Assembly (NCBI RefSeq): GCF_041429775.1
Contig: NZ_CP163421.1
Span: 2,505,001 to 2,569,000 of the forward strand
DNA length: 64,000 bases
Origin: Glycocaulis abyssi
GTDB lineage: Bacteria > Pseudomonadota > Alphaproteobacteria > Caulobacterales > Maricaulaceae
Direction: 5' to 3'
The notes under the pieces are model-generated. The model did no database searches. It saw nothing but the letters and a program-made list of their open reading frames with translations, and had not been told where the DNA came from. Positions 56,454 through 64,000 of this stretch are shown here, piece after piece. Position 1 is the first letter of the stretch, and each line of letters begins with the position of its first letter. Both the position numbers and the translations under genes were made by a program.

Positions 56454-58670
56454 ATGATCAGGAAATCGCTTCGCGCGGGGCTTCTGGGCACGGCCGCCAT
56501 GGCCATGTGCGCACCGGCACTCGCATTTGAGGACGCATCCCAGGAAGGCAGCCAGCCGGTTGCCACCTCGCAGGTGCGTGACGTCATCATCATCACCGCG
56601 CAGAAGCGCGAGGAAGCCATCACCGACATTCCGGTGTCGATCAGCGTGGTCTCTGGCGAGCGGCTGGTCAATTCCGGTGCGGGCTCGCTGGTCGATTTTG
56701 CGGCCTATGTGCCCGGCGTGAATGTCGGCAGCGGGGGCAGCCCGGGCCAGACATCGATCACCCTTCGCGGGATCGCCCCTATCGGGGCCGGGGCGACGGT
56801 CAGCACGCACATCGACAACTCGCCGCTGGGCGGCAGTTCGAACTACTCGCGCTCACCGGCCTTTGCGCTCGACCTGTTCCCCAACGATATCGAGCGGGTG
56901 GAAATCCTGCGCGGTCCGCAAGGCACGCTCTACGGCGCCAGTGCCATGGGCGGGCTGCTGCGCTATGTCACGCGCACACCCGATCCGTCCGGATTTTCCG
57001 TGCAGATGGCTGGCGAGATGTTCTCACTGGCTGATGCCAGCTCGCTGGGCTACGGCGCGCGCGGGCGGGTGAATGTGCCACTCGCTGACAATGCCGCGTT
57101 CAGCGCCAGCCTCTTCACGCGTGAAACGCCGGGTTATGTCGATAACACCTTTACCGGTGAGAACGATCAGAACGAGCTGACCCAGACCGGCGGGCGCGTT
57201 GCGCTCTTCCTTGAGCCGGCGTCCAATTTCACCATCAATCTCTCGGCGATGTTCCAGGACATCGACTCGGCCAATAACGGTCAGGTCTATCTCGACCCGG
57301 TGACGCTGGAGACGATTGATGGTCCGCGTACGACCCGCAACATCATCGCCGAGCCGTTTGCGAAGCGTGAGCGCTACTACGCCGCGCGGCTGAACTGGGA
57401 TCTCGGCTTTGCAGACTTCGCCTCGATCACCAGCTTCTCGAACACCCAGAACCGTCAGGACACGGACGCTTCACGGATTTTTGGTACCATTTTCCCGCTT
57501 CTGACGGGCGGCGCGGTGCCTGAAGGGCTGTCCGAGTTCAACCTGTTCCTCGATCTTGAGAAGTATACGCAGGAATTCCGCCTCACATCGGCTGGCGACG
57601 GCCGTTGGCAATGGCTGATCGGCGCGTTCTACACCAACGAGGAAAGCGAAAACCGGCAATTTGTGTCCGCCACCGACATGGCAGGCAACATCATTCCCGG
57701 ACTGCACCCCGCAGCCGTGGTCAGCCTTCCCTCTTCCTATGAAGAGTATGCGGTGTTCGGAAACGCCAGCTTTGATCTGACCGACCGACTGACGATCGGG
57801 TTCGGGGGGCGGCTGGCGCGTAACGAGCAGGATTTTGCGCAGATATCAGACGGTGCCCTGGTGGGCGGTGCCACCAACTTCACCGGTGAATCGTCCGAAG
57901 ACGTCTTCACCTACATGCTCAATGCAACGTTCGACCTGACCGACCAGACCATGCTCTATGGCCGGATCGCCAGCGGCTACCGGCCGGGTGGTCCCAACGT
58001 GGCTCTGCTGGGCATGCCCCCACAGGTCGATGCTGACCGGCTGGTGAACTATGAGGTCGGGGTGAAGTCCGACTTCTGGGACGGGCGTGCGCTCATCGAA
58101 GCCACAGCCTACTGGATCGAGTGGGAAGATATTCAGCTGTCCAGCGTTATCGGCGGCGTCGGCGGCCTTATCAATGGCGACACCGCCCGCAGCCGCGGCA
58201 TCGAGTTCCAGGCAGTGGTCGCACCGACCGACGGGCTTCGCCTTGGTTTCAATGCTGGTCTTACCGATGCCGAGCTGACAGCAGACGCGCCTGACCTGTC
58301 CGGCGTTGATGGCGACCGTCTGCCCGGCGTGCCCCGCTACAACTACGCGCTGACGGCGGACTATGACTGGACGTTGCAGAACGGCTGGGATGCGCGCGTT
58401 GGCGGCGGCGTCCGCTGGGTCGGAGACCGCAATGTCTCCTACCCCGCGAGCGCGACCTATATGGTGCTCGACAGCTACCACTCCGTGGATGTCAACGCGG
58501 AAGTCTCCAACGGCGCCTGGTCGCTGCGCGGTTATGTGCGCAATCTGACCGACGAGGACGTGTATGTCAGCGGCACGCGTATGACCAATGCGCTGGGCGC
58601 TCCGGTGTTCGTCATGGCTACATTGCTCCAGCCGCGTACAGTCGGCCTTGTGCTGAGTGTCAGCCGCTAG
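56454..58670 (+). CDS. TonB-dependent outer membrane receptor
   Basis: 738 aa: signal peptide (MIRKSLRAGLLGTAAMAMCA), plug domain (DVIIITAQKREEAITDIPVS, then IERVEILRGPQGTLYGASAM) and a 22-strand barrel ending in LQPRTVGLVLSVSR. The plug motif 'TAQKREE' places it among the FecA/CirA-like receptors used by sphingomonads and caulobacters for organic substrates. ATG 56454 follows AGGAGGGGAG. It heads a catabolic operon and probably imports its peptide or amino-acid substrate. Confidence 0.93.
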   Translation: MIRKSLRAGLLGTAAMAMCAPALAFEDASQEGSQPVATSQVRDVIIITAQKREEAITDIPVSISVVSGERLVNSGAGSLVDFAAYVPGVNVGSGGSPGQTSITLRGIAPIGAGATVSTHIDNSPLGGSSNYSRSPAFALDLFPNDIERVEILRGPQGTLYGASAMGGLLRYVTRTPDPSGFSVQMAGEMFSLADASSLGYGARGRVNVPLADNAAFSASLFTRETPGYVDNTFTGENDQNELTQTGGRVALFLEPASNFTINLSAMFQDIDSANNGQVYLDPVTLETIDGPRTTRNIIAEPFAKRERYYAARLNWDLGFADFASITSFSNTQNRQDTDASRIFGTIFPLLTGGAVPEGLSEFNLFLDLEKYTQEFRLTSAGDGRWQWLIGAFYTNEESENRQFVSATDMAGNIIPGLHPAAVVSLPSSYEEYAVFGNASFDLTDRLTIGFGGRLARNEQDFAQISDGALVGGATNFTGESSEDVFTYMLNATFDLTDQTMLYGRIASGYRPGGPNVALLGMPPQVDADRLVNYEVGVKSDFWDGRALIEATAYWIEWEDIQLSSVIGGVGGLINGDTARSRGIEFQAVVAPTDGLRLGFNAGLTDAELTADAPDLSGVDGDRLPGVPRYNYALTADYDWTLQNGWDARVGGGVRWVGDRNVSYPASATYMVLDSYHSVDVNAEVSNGAWSLRGYVRNLTDEDVYVSGTRMTNALGAPVFVMATLLQPRTVGLVLSVSR

Positions 58671-58692
58671 ATCCAGACGGGAAGGAAAAGTG

Positions 58693-60687
58693 ATGATGAA
58701 GAACTCGATGCGGGGCGCGCTCGCCGCGTTGCTTGCCAGCTTTGGCCTGGCGGCGGCTTCTGCCCAGGTGCCTGACCTCGACCCGCGCGAAGACGAGCAG
58801 GCCGAGCTGCCGGTATTGCCAGAACAGGAAACGGTACCGGTAGCCGCATCGGGTCTCATCGACCGGGCCGATCTGGAAAGCTGGCTGGATGGCTTCATGC
58901 CCTACGCGTTGGCCCAAGGCGACATTGCCGGTGCCGTCGTAACGGTGGTGGCAGACGGGGAAATCCTCCTGTCGCGCGGGTTTGGCTATGCGGATGTTGC
59001 AACCCGCACGCCGATTGATCCTGAAACCACGCTCTTCCGCCCCGGCTCTGTATCCAAGCTGGTCACCTGGACGGCTGTCATGCAGCTGGTCGAGAGCGGG
59101 CAGATCGATCTGGATGCCGACATCAACACCTATCTCGACTTTGAAGTGACCGGCGTTGAGCGCCCGATCACCATGCGCCATCTGCTTACCCATACACCGG
59201 GCTGGGGCGAGCAGGTGCGTGCCCTCATCATGGAAGATCCCGAGCGGTTCCAGCCGCTGGACGAATATGTCCGCAATAATATTCCGGCGGCCGTCTACCC
59301 GGCCGGCGAAATGCCTGCCTATTCCAACTATGGCACGGCGTTGGCGGGTTATGTCGTCGCGCGGGTGTCCGGGCAGAGCTTTGATGATTATGTCGACGAG
59401 CACATTCTTGCGCCGCTGGGCATGGAGTATTCTACGCTCCGCCAGCCTTTGCCCGACCATCTCGAGGGCCTGATGTCCTCGGGTTATATGCGGGCCTCTG
59501 ACGGCGAGGGGCGTGATTTCGAGATTGTGACGCCTGCCCCGGCCGGCTCCATGTCGGCCAGCGGTAATGACATGGCTCGCTTCATGATCGCCCATCTCAA
59601 TAATGGCGAAGGGCTGTTCTCGCCGGAAACGGCCGAGCTGATGTACACCAGCGAGGACCGCAAGCTGCCTGGCGTCAACGCGATGCTGCTTGGCTTCTAC
59701 CAGCAGAACCGCAACGGCCACCGTATTATCGGTCATGGCGGGGATACGACCCTCTTCCACTCCAATCTTCACCTCTATCTCGATCATGGCGTCGGGCTGT
59801 ACATCTCGATGAACAGCACAGGACGGGGCGGGGCTACGGGGCGTATCCGGCAGGCGCTCTTCGAGCAGTTCACCGACCGTTACTTCCCGGTGGAGCTGGA
59901 AGAGCTGCCGACGCTGGAAACGGCCGAGGAACATGGCCGGATGCTGGTCGGCAACTACGTGATTTCGCGCCGCGCCCACCAGAACTTCGTGGCGGCAACG
60001 GCTTTGCTCAGCCAGCCCAGCGTGACCATGAATGATGACCATGAAATCAGCCTGTCTATCCTCACCGACGCGTCGGGCACACCACTGCGTTTCCGCGAGG
60101 TGGAGCCCTTCGTCTGGCAGCAGGTGAACGGGGTCGAGCGCCTGTCCGCCCGCCTGAACGATAATGGCGAGGTGGAGATGTTCTCCGCCGCCTTCTTCTC
60201 GCCCTTCATGATGTTCACGCCGGTGGAGTGGTGGCGCAACGGGACGTTACTGATGCCGCTGGCGGGCATTGCGGCCGGGGCGCTGCTTCTTACCGTGCTC
60301 TTCTGGCCGGTACGCGCGATTGTGCGCTGGCGGTTCAAGAAGCCCTTCGCGCTCTCCGGACGTCAGGCGATGGCTTATCGCCTGTCCAATCTCGGTGCGC
60401 TGCTGCCTCTGTTACACGCGGGCGGCTGGCTCTGGCTTGTCACGCACATGATGTCGGAACTCAGCCGCCTTGATGGCCGCATGGACGGCATGATCGTTCT
60501 CATGCAGTTCCTGTCGGTCCTGCCGGTTGCGGCTCTGCTCATCGCCCTGTGGAACACGTTCATTGTGTGGAGCGGCGGCGCGAGCTGGTTTGCCAAGCTC
60601 TGGAGCCTCGTGCTGGTCCTATCCACGCTGGTGATGATCTGGTTCCTGGCCGCCGGCGGATTCTTCAGTTTCGGTCTGACCTACTAG
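58693..60687 (+). CDS. Periplasmic serine hydrolase, beta-lactamase/S12 family, with membrane tail
   Basis: 664 aa: signal peptide (MRGALAALLASFGLAAASAQ), S12/class C domain with the catalytic SVSK (FRPGSVSKLVTWT), YSN (PAYSNYGTALAGY) and HGG in place of KTG (IIGHGGDTTLFH), then three or more C-terminal membrane helices (residues ~520-660). Such enzymes act as D-aminopeptidases, DD-peptidases or esterases. In this operon a peptidase releasing D-amino acids or dipeptides is plausible. GTG 58690 is an alternative start. Confidence 0.88.
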   Translation: MMKNSMRGALAALLASFGLAAASAQVPDLDPREDEQAELPVLPEQETVPVAASGLIDRADLESWLDGFMPYALAQGDIAGAVVTVVADGEILLSRGFGYADVATRTPIDPETTLFRPGSVSKLVTWTAVMQLVESGQIDLDADINTYLDFEVTGVERPITMRHLLTHTPGWGEQVRALIMEDPERFQPLDEYVRNNIPAAVYPAGEMPAYSNYGTALAGYVVARVSGQSFDDYVDEHILAPLGMEYSTLRQPLPDHLEGLMSSGYMRASDGEGRDFEIVTPAPAGSMSASGNDMARFMIAHLNNGEGLFSPETAELMYTSEDRKLPGVNAMLLGFYQQNRNGHRIIGHGGDTTLFHSNLHLYLDHGVGLYISMNSTGRGGATGRIRQALFEQFTDRYFPVELEELPTLETAEEHGRMLVGNYVISRRAHQNFVAATALLSQPSVTMNDDHEISLSILTDASGTPLRFREVEPFVWQQVNGVERLSARLNDNGEVEMFSAAFFSPFMMFTPVEWWRNGTLLMPLAGIAAGALLLTVLFWPVRAIVRWRFKKPFALSGRQAMAYRLSNLGALLPLLHAGGWLWLVTHMMSELSRLDGRMDGMIVLMQFLSVLPVAALLIALWNTFIVWSGGASWFAKLWSLVLVLSTLVMIWFLAAGGFFSFGLTY

Positions 60688-60704
60688 GAAGGGGCGCATC
60701 AAGC

Positions 60705-61721
60705 ATGTCTGCAACAACTGCGCTTTCCCTGTCGGTCCGCGTTGAGCCGGTTCGCCTGAAAACACCGTTCCGGATTACCGGACACGTGATGGACAAGGTT
60801 GATCTGGTGGTGTGCACCGTGTCCCGCCGCGGCCTAACGGGCCGGGGCGAGGCCACCGGGGTCTATTATCACGCCGAGACGGGAGCCAGCATGCTGGCTC
60901 AGATCGAGGCGGTACGCGGACAGATCGAGGCGGGGGTCACGCGTGAGGCGCTGCAGGACCTACTGCCGCCCGGCGGTGCCCGCAACGCTGTGGACTGTGC
61001 CTTGTGGGATCTGGAAGCGCGCGAGACGGGAAAGCCGGCCTGGCAACTGGCCGGTCTGGCGAAAACCTCGCCTCTGCTCACCACCTTCACGCTGGGCGCT
61101 GACAGCCCGGAGGCGATGGGCATCAAGGCGGCGGGGCTGACATACGCAAAGGCGCTCAAGCTCAAGCTGATCGGGGATGGTCAGGATGCAGAGCGTGTGC
61201 GGGCCGTGCGCGCCGCTGCGCCTGAAGTCTGGATCGGGGTGGACGCCAATCAGGCGTTTGACCGGGCCGGTACCGAAGCGCTTCTGCCCTGCCTGATCGA
61301 CGAGAAGGTGAGCCTTCTGGAGCAGCCCTGTGCCATCGGCGCGGATGAAACGCTGGCAGGGCTGAACTCGCCCATTCCGCTGGCGGCTGACGAGAGCGCG
61401 CAGACCAGCGCCGATATCGCCCGGCTCGTGCCCATCTACGACATTATCAATATCAAGCTCGACAAGTCTGGCGGTCTCACCGAAGGGCTGAAAATGGCGT
61501 ATCTGGCGCGCGAGCATGGCCTTGGCGTGATGGTAGGCAATATGGTCGGGACCTCGCTCTCATGCGGGCCAGCGGCCATAGTCGGCCAGCTATGCGATGT
61601 AGTGGACCTTGATGGTCCCTGGCATCTGTCCGCCGACCGCGATCCGCCTGCGCGTTATGAAAACGGCCATCTTGTATGCCCGCCTGAAGGGTGGGGTCTG
61701 CCGGAAAGGAAAGCGGCCTGA
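60705..61721 (+). CDS. dgcA: Enolase-superfamily epimerase (DgcA/dipeptide epimerase type)
   Basis: 338 aa with the muconate-lactonizing-enzyme fold. The general-base Lys lies in KALKLKLIGDG; metal ligands are in VDANQAF, LLEQPC and AADESAQT; the second Lys is in INIKLDKSGGLTEG. This pattern is shared by L-Ala-D/L-Glu epimerases and by DgcA, the N-acetyl-D-glutamate racemase. Being fused in an operon with a DgcN-type DUF1611 gene favours the DgcA role. The ATG follows AGGAAGGGG; the stop overlaps the next start by 1 bp. Confidence 0.85.
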   Translation: MSATTALSLSVRVEPVRLKTPFRITGHVMDKVDLVVCTVSRRGLTGRGEATGVYYHAETGASMLAQIEAVRGQIEAGVTREALQDLLPPGGARNAVDCALWDLEARETGKPAWQLAGLAKTSPLLTTFTLGADSPEAMGIKAAGLTYAKALKLKLIGDGQDAERVRAVRAAAPEVWIGVDANQAFDRAGTEALLPCLIDEKVSLLEQPCAIGADETLAGLNSPIPLAADESAQTSADIARLVPIYDIINIKLDKSGGLTEGLKMAYLAREHGLGVMVGNMVGTSLSCGPAAIVGQLCDVVDLDGPWHLSADRDPPARYENGHLVCPPEGWGLPERKAA

Positions 61722-62761
61722 TGAGTGTTCTCTCCCTTCCCCGCCCCTACCTGCTCTTTCTGGGCGATGTCACGGACCTGTCCTACGCCAAGACGGCAGC
61801 GGGTCTGCGCGACTGGGTGCCGGATCAGTGTGTGGCCGAATGGTCCTTGCCGGGAAACCCCTTACGGCTTGGTCTTCCGGTCATGGCACCGGCAGAGGCG
61901 GCTCGCGCAGGTGCCCGCTCGCTGGTGATCGGCGCGGCGACAATGGGCGGGGCGATCCGCCCGGCCTGGGTGCCAGCGCTGGTCGAAGCCATGGAAGCCG
62001 GTCTCGACATTATTTCCGGCATGCACGCCCCGCTGGCCGGCGTTCCGGAGCTGAAGGAAGCGGCCGCGCGCCTGGGCCGTCAGCTGATCGATGTCCGGCG
62101 CCCGCCCGCCGGCTTGCCGCTCGGCACGGGCCGCAAGCGCACCGGCAAGCGCCTGCTGACCGTCGGGACAGACTGCGCGCTGGGCAAGAAATACACCGCG
62201 CTGGCCCTCACCCAGGCGTTCACGCGCGCCGGAGCCAGGGCAACCTTCCGCGCCACCGGCCAGACCGGTATTCTCATCGCGGGCGGCGGCGTGCCGATGG
62301 ACGCGGTGGTCAGTGACTTTCTGGCCGGGGCCGCCGAGGCTTTGTCACCCGATGCGCCAGCCGATCACTGGGATATTGTCGAAGGGCAGGGCTCGCTCTT
62401 TCATCCCTCCTATGCCGGTGTATCGCTGGGTCTCCTGCATGGCAGCCAGCCCGATGTGCTGGTGATCTGCCACGAGTTCGGCCGTAAACGGATTATCGGT
62501 ATCGACGCCCACTATCCCATCCCCTCCATTGAGGAGGTGATCGAGCTCAACCTGATGCATGCGCGCCGGGTAAATCCCGATGTGCGCGTCGGCGGGATCA
62601 GCCTCAATACCTCGAAACTCTCCGAGGACGAGGCGCGCCGCGCCATCGAGACGGAGGCGCGGCGCACGGGCCTTCCCTGCGCCGATCCGATCCGCGGCGG
62701 CGCAGCCTTCGACCGGCTTGTCGAGGCTTGCCTGGAACCCGAAGCAGCCCTCGCCCAATGA
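61721..62761 (+). CDS. dgcN: DUF1611 protein, DgcN-like D-glutamate N-acetyltransferase
   Basis: 346 aa of the DUF1611 family: an N-terminal Rossmann-like domain and a C-terminal P-loop-like domain (LLTVGTDCALGKKYTALALT, TGQTGILIAGGG, VEGQGSLFHPSYAGVSLGLL). Characterised members named DgcN acetylate D-glutamate, which DgcA then racemises to N-acetyl-L-glutamate. The adjacent epimerase supports the same two-step pathway. TGATG and ATGA overlaps couple it to both neighbours. Confidence 0.82.
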   Translation: MSVLSLPRPYLLFLGDVTDLSYAKTAAGLRDWVPDQCVAEWSLPGNPLRLGLPVMAPAEAARAGARSLVIGAATMGGAIRPAWVPALVEAMEAGLDIISGMHAPLAGVPELKEAAARLGRQLIDVRRPPAGLPLGTGRKRTGKRLLTVGTDCALGKKYTALALTQAFTRAGARATFRATGQTGILIAGGGVPMDAVVSDFLAGAAEALSPDAPADHWDIVEGQGSLFHPSYAGVSLGLLHGSQPDVLVICHEFGRKRIIGIDAHYPIPSIEEVIELNLMHARRVNPDVRVGGISLNTSKLSEDEARRAIETEARRTGLPCADPIRGGAAFDRLVEACLEPEAALAQ

Positions 62762-63855
62762 GCGTGAGCCCCAGCCTCTTTCAGCGCCTGATCCTGCCCG
62801 GCCTTGCCTTCAAGGCGGTGGTGATTGGCGGGGGCTATGCCACGGGGCGTGAGCTGGTGGAGTATTTCATGCCATCCGGCCCGGTGGGCGGATTGCTGGG
62901 GCTGGCGCTGGTCACGGCACTGTGGAGCGGTATCTGCGCGCTGACCTTCGTCTTCGCGCACGCTACGCGCAGCGGCAATTATCTCGCCTTCTTCCAGGCG
63001 TTGCTCGGGCCCTTCTGGCCGCTTTTCGAGATTGCCTATCTGCTCTTCCTCTTCCTGATCCTCGCCGTGTTCGGCGCGGCAGCAGGCGAGATCGGGGCGG
63101 CGCTTTTCGGCCTGCCTAACCTGGTGGGTTCGGCGGCGCTCGCGCTCTCCATCCTCCTCTTTGCCGCTCTTGGCCAGGAGAGCGTGGAGCGGCTTTTCAA
63201 ATACGCCTCGCTCTTCCTCTATCTGGTCTATCTCGTCTTCGTGGTGATGTGCTTCACGCAATTTGGCGGGGATATCCTCGCAGGGCTTGATGCCGGTATT
63301 CCGGCGACGGGCTGGGTGTCGGGCGGTGTCACCTATGCGGGCTATAACGTGGTCGGCGCGGTGGTGATCCTGCCCATGCTGCGACATCTGACTAGCCGCA
63401 AGGACGCAATTATTGCCGGCGCGCTTGCCGGACCTTTGGCCGCGCTTCCCGCGCTTCTCTTCTTCGCCTGCATGATCGCTTTCTACCCGGAGATTTCAGG
63501 CGCGGCCCTGCCTTCAAACTATATCCTCGAACGCCTCGGCTCGCCGGTCTTCCAGATGGCGTTCCAGTTCATGGTGTTTGTGGCCCTGGTGGAAACCAGC
63601 GTCAGTGCAGTCCATGCCGTCAATGAACGGATATCGGCTGTGCGGCCCCGCGCCATCGGGATACGCACCCGTCTTGCGGTCACCTCCGTCATACTGCTCG
63701 CGGCCATGGTGGTCGCAGACCGGTTCGGCCTGATCGCCCTGATTGCCAACGGCTACCGCATGTTGGCGTTCGCGATCATCGCCGTCTTCGTCCTGCCGCT
63801 CCTGACACTCGGCGTCTGGAAGCTGATGCGTATGCGCAAGGAGGCCGGCGCATGA
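62758..63855 (+). CDS. YkvI-like inner-membrane transporter
   Basis: A 365-aa protein with about ten hydrophobic helices, starting MSVSPSLFQRLILPGLAFKA and with the conserved GGGYATGRELVEYFMP. It resembles the YkvI family, distant relatives of LeuT-fold amino-acid transporters. It is translationally coupled to dgcN, so it probably takes the periplasmic product of the S12 hydrolase into the cytoplasm. The substrate is inferred only from context. Confidence 0.8.
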   Translation: MSVSPSLFQRLILPGLAFKAVVIGGGYATGRELVEYFMPSGPVGGLLGLALVTALWSGICALTFVFAHATRSGNYLAFFQALLGPFWPLFEIAYLLFLFLILAVFGAAAGEIGAALFGLPNLVGSAALALSILLFAALGQESVERLFKYASLFLYLVYLVFVVMCFTQFGGDILAGLDAGIPATGWVSGGVTYAGYNVVGAVVILPMLRHLTSRKDAIIAGALAGPLAALPALLFFACMIAFYPEISGAALPSNYILERLGSPVFQMAFQFMVFVALVETSVSAVHAVNERISAVRPRAIGIRTRLAVTSVILLAAMVVADRFGLIALIANGYRMLAFAIIAVFVLPLLTLGVWKLMRMRKEAGA

Positions 63856-64000
63856 GACATGTCCTGATAGCTGCCGTGCTGGGCACCGCCCTCTGCACGG
63901 GGCCGCAGACCGGTGTCAGCCATGCCGCCTTGCTGGAAGAGAGCGAAACCGCCGCGATAGAGGCGCGCATTGCCGCGCTGGCGCAGATCGCGGGCGGGCG
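63852..64000 (+). CDS. Start of an exported protein (cut by window edge)
   Basis: The ATG overlaps the transporter stop (ATGA). About 49 codons are visible: a signal peptide (MRHVLIAAVLGTALCTG, cleavage near SHA-A) and an acidic, helical mature start (LLEESETAAIEARIAALAQ). It is probably another periplasmic enzyme of the same operon; the family cannot be told. Confidence 0.7.
   Translation, partial: MRHVLIAAVLGTALCTGPQTGVSHAALLEESETAAIEARIAALAQIAGG

Noticed and set aside
58660-60042. 460-codon minus-strand frame across the S12 hydrolase
   Set aside because: Antisense shadow; the plus strand shows SxxK, YSN and HGG motifs.

Overview
The window is 64 kb of GC-rich DNA, most likely from a stalked/marine alphaproteobacterium of the Maricaulales/Hyphomonadaceae type. 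I infer this from gene order (an F1-only atpHAGDC operon, xerC-DUF484-priA, nadD/rsfS/rlmH/envC/ctpA, rpmA-rplU with an alphaproteobacterial C-terminal extension) and from TonB-receptor-led scavenging genes. No 16S rRNA is present to confirm it.

Region 1 (1-24.4 kb) is a core chromosome segment. It holds an ABC-2 ATPase, a DASS carboxylate transporter, XerC/DUF484, PriA, a ParDE toxin-antitoxin pair with a perfect palindromic operator, the F1 ATP synthase operon, RppH, a periplasmic cell-envelope set (divergent polysaccharide deacetylase, CtpA, EnvC-like), RlmH/RsfS, EgtD, NadD, ObgE, L27 and L21. Three local oddities stand out: rsfS has no ATG/GTG/TTG before its conserved N-terminus, but has a CTG with a good Shine-Dalgarno just after an intruding egtD; rplU has a one-base frameshift that detaches its helix-hairpin-helix tail; and PriA lacks most of one of its two zinc-binding cysteine sets.

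Region 2 (24.45-54.14 kb) is a 29.7 kb integrative element. It is inserted at the 3' end of tRNA-Ser(CGA), is bounded by a 15-bp direct repeat, and has a second 17-bp direct repeat just inside each end. It carries a tyrosine integrase, relics of conjugation (an RHH protein, the N-terminus of a TraD-like coupling protein, and a palindrome-rich possible oriT), a complete QatABCD anti-phage system, two identical IS3-family elements, and a striking 5.8 kb inverted duplication. Each arm holds a prepilin peptidase, a mini-YD protein, a terminator, a Sec-type ~1460-aa YD-repeat/Rhs protein with a variable C-terminal tip, and a cognate small immunity gene. Between the arms lie two orphan Rhs C-terminal cassettes with different putative toxin tips (one with a JAMM-like motif, one with an HITERH motif), each followed by its own small immunity candidate, plus a further Rhs scrap, an IS-interrupted gene and a second IS3-type element. 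The arrangement looks like an inverted, recombination-ready toxin-tip switching locus. A phytanoyl-CoA dioxygenase pseudogene lies near the right end.

Region 3 (54.15-64 kb) returns to the chromosome. An IS481-type element abuts attR. It is followed by an XRE-cupin regulator divergent from a six-gene set: TonB-dependent receptor, S12 serine hydrolase, enolase-superfamily epimerase (DgcA-like), DUF1611/DgcN-like protein, YkvI-like transporter, and the start of another exported protein. The last genes overlap by 1-4 bp. The set reads as an uptake and catabolic operon for D-glutamate- or peptidoglycan-derived peptides.
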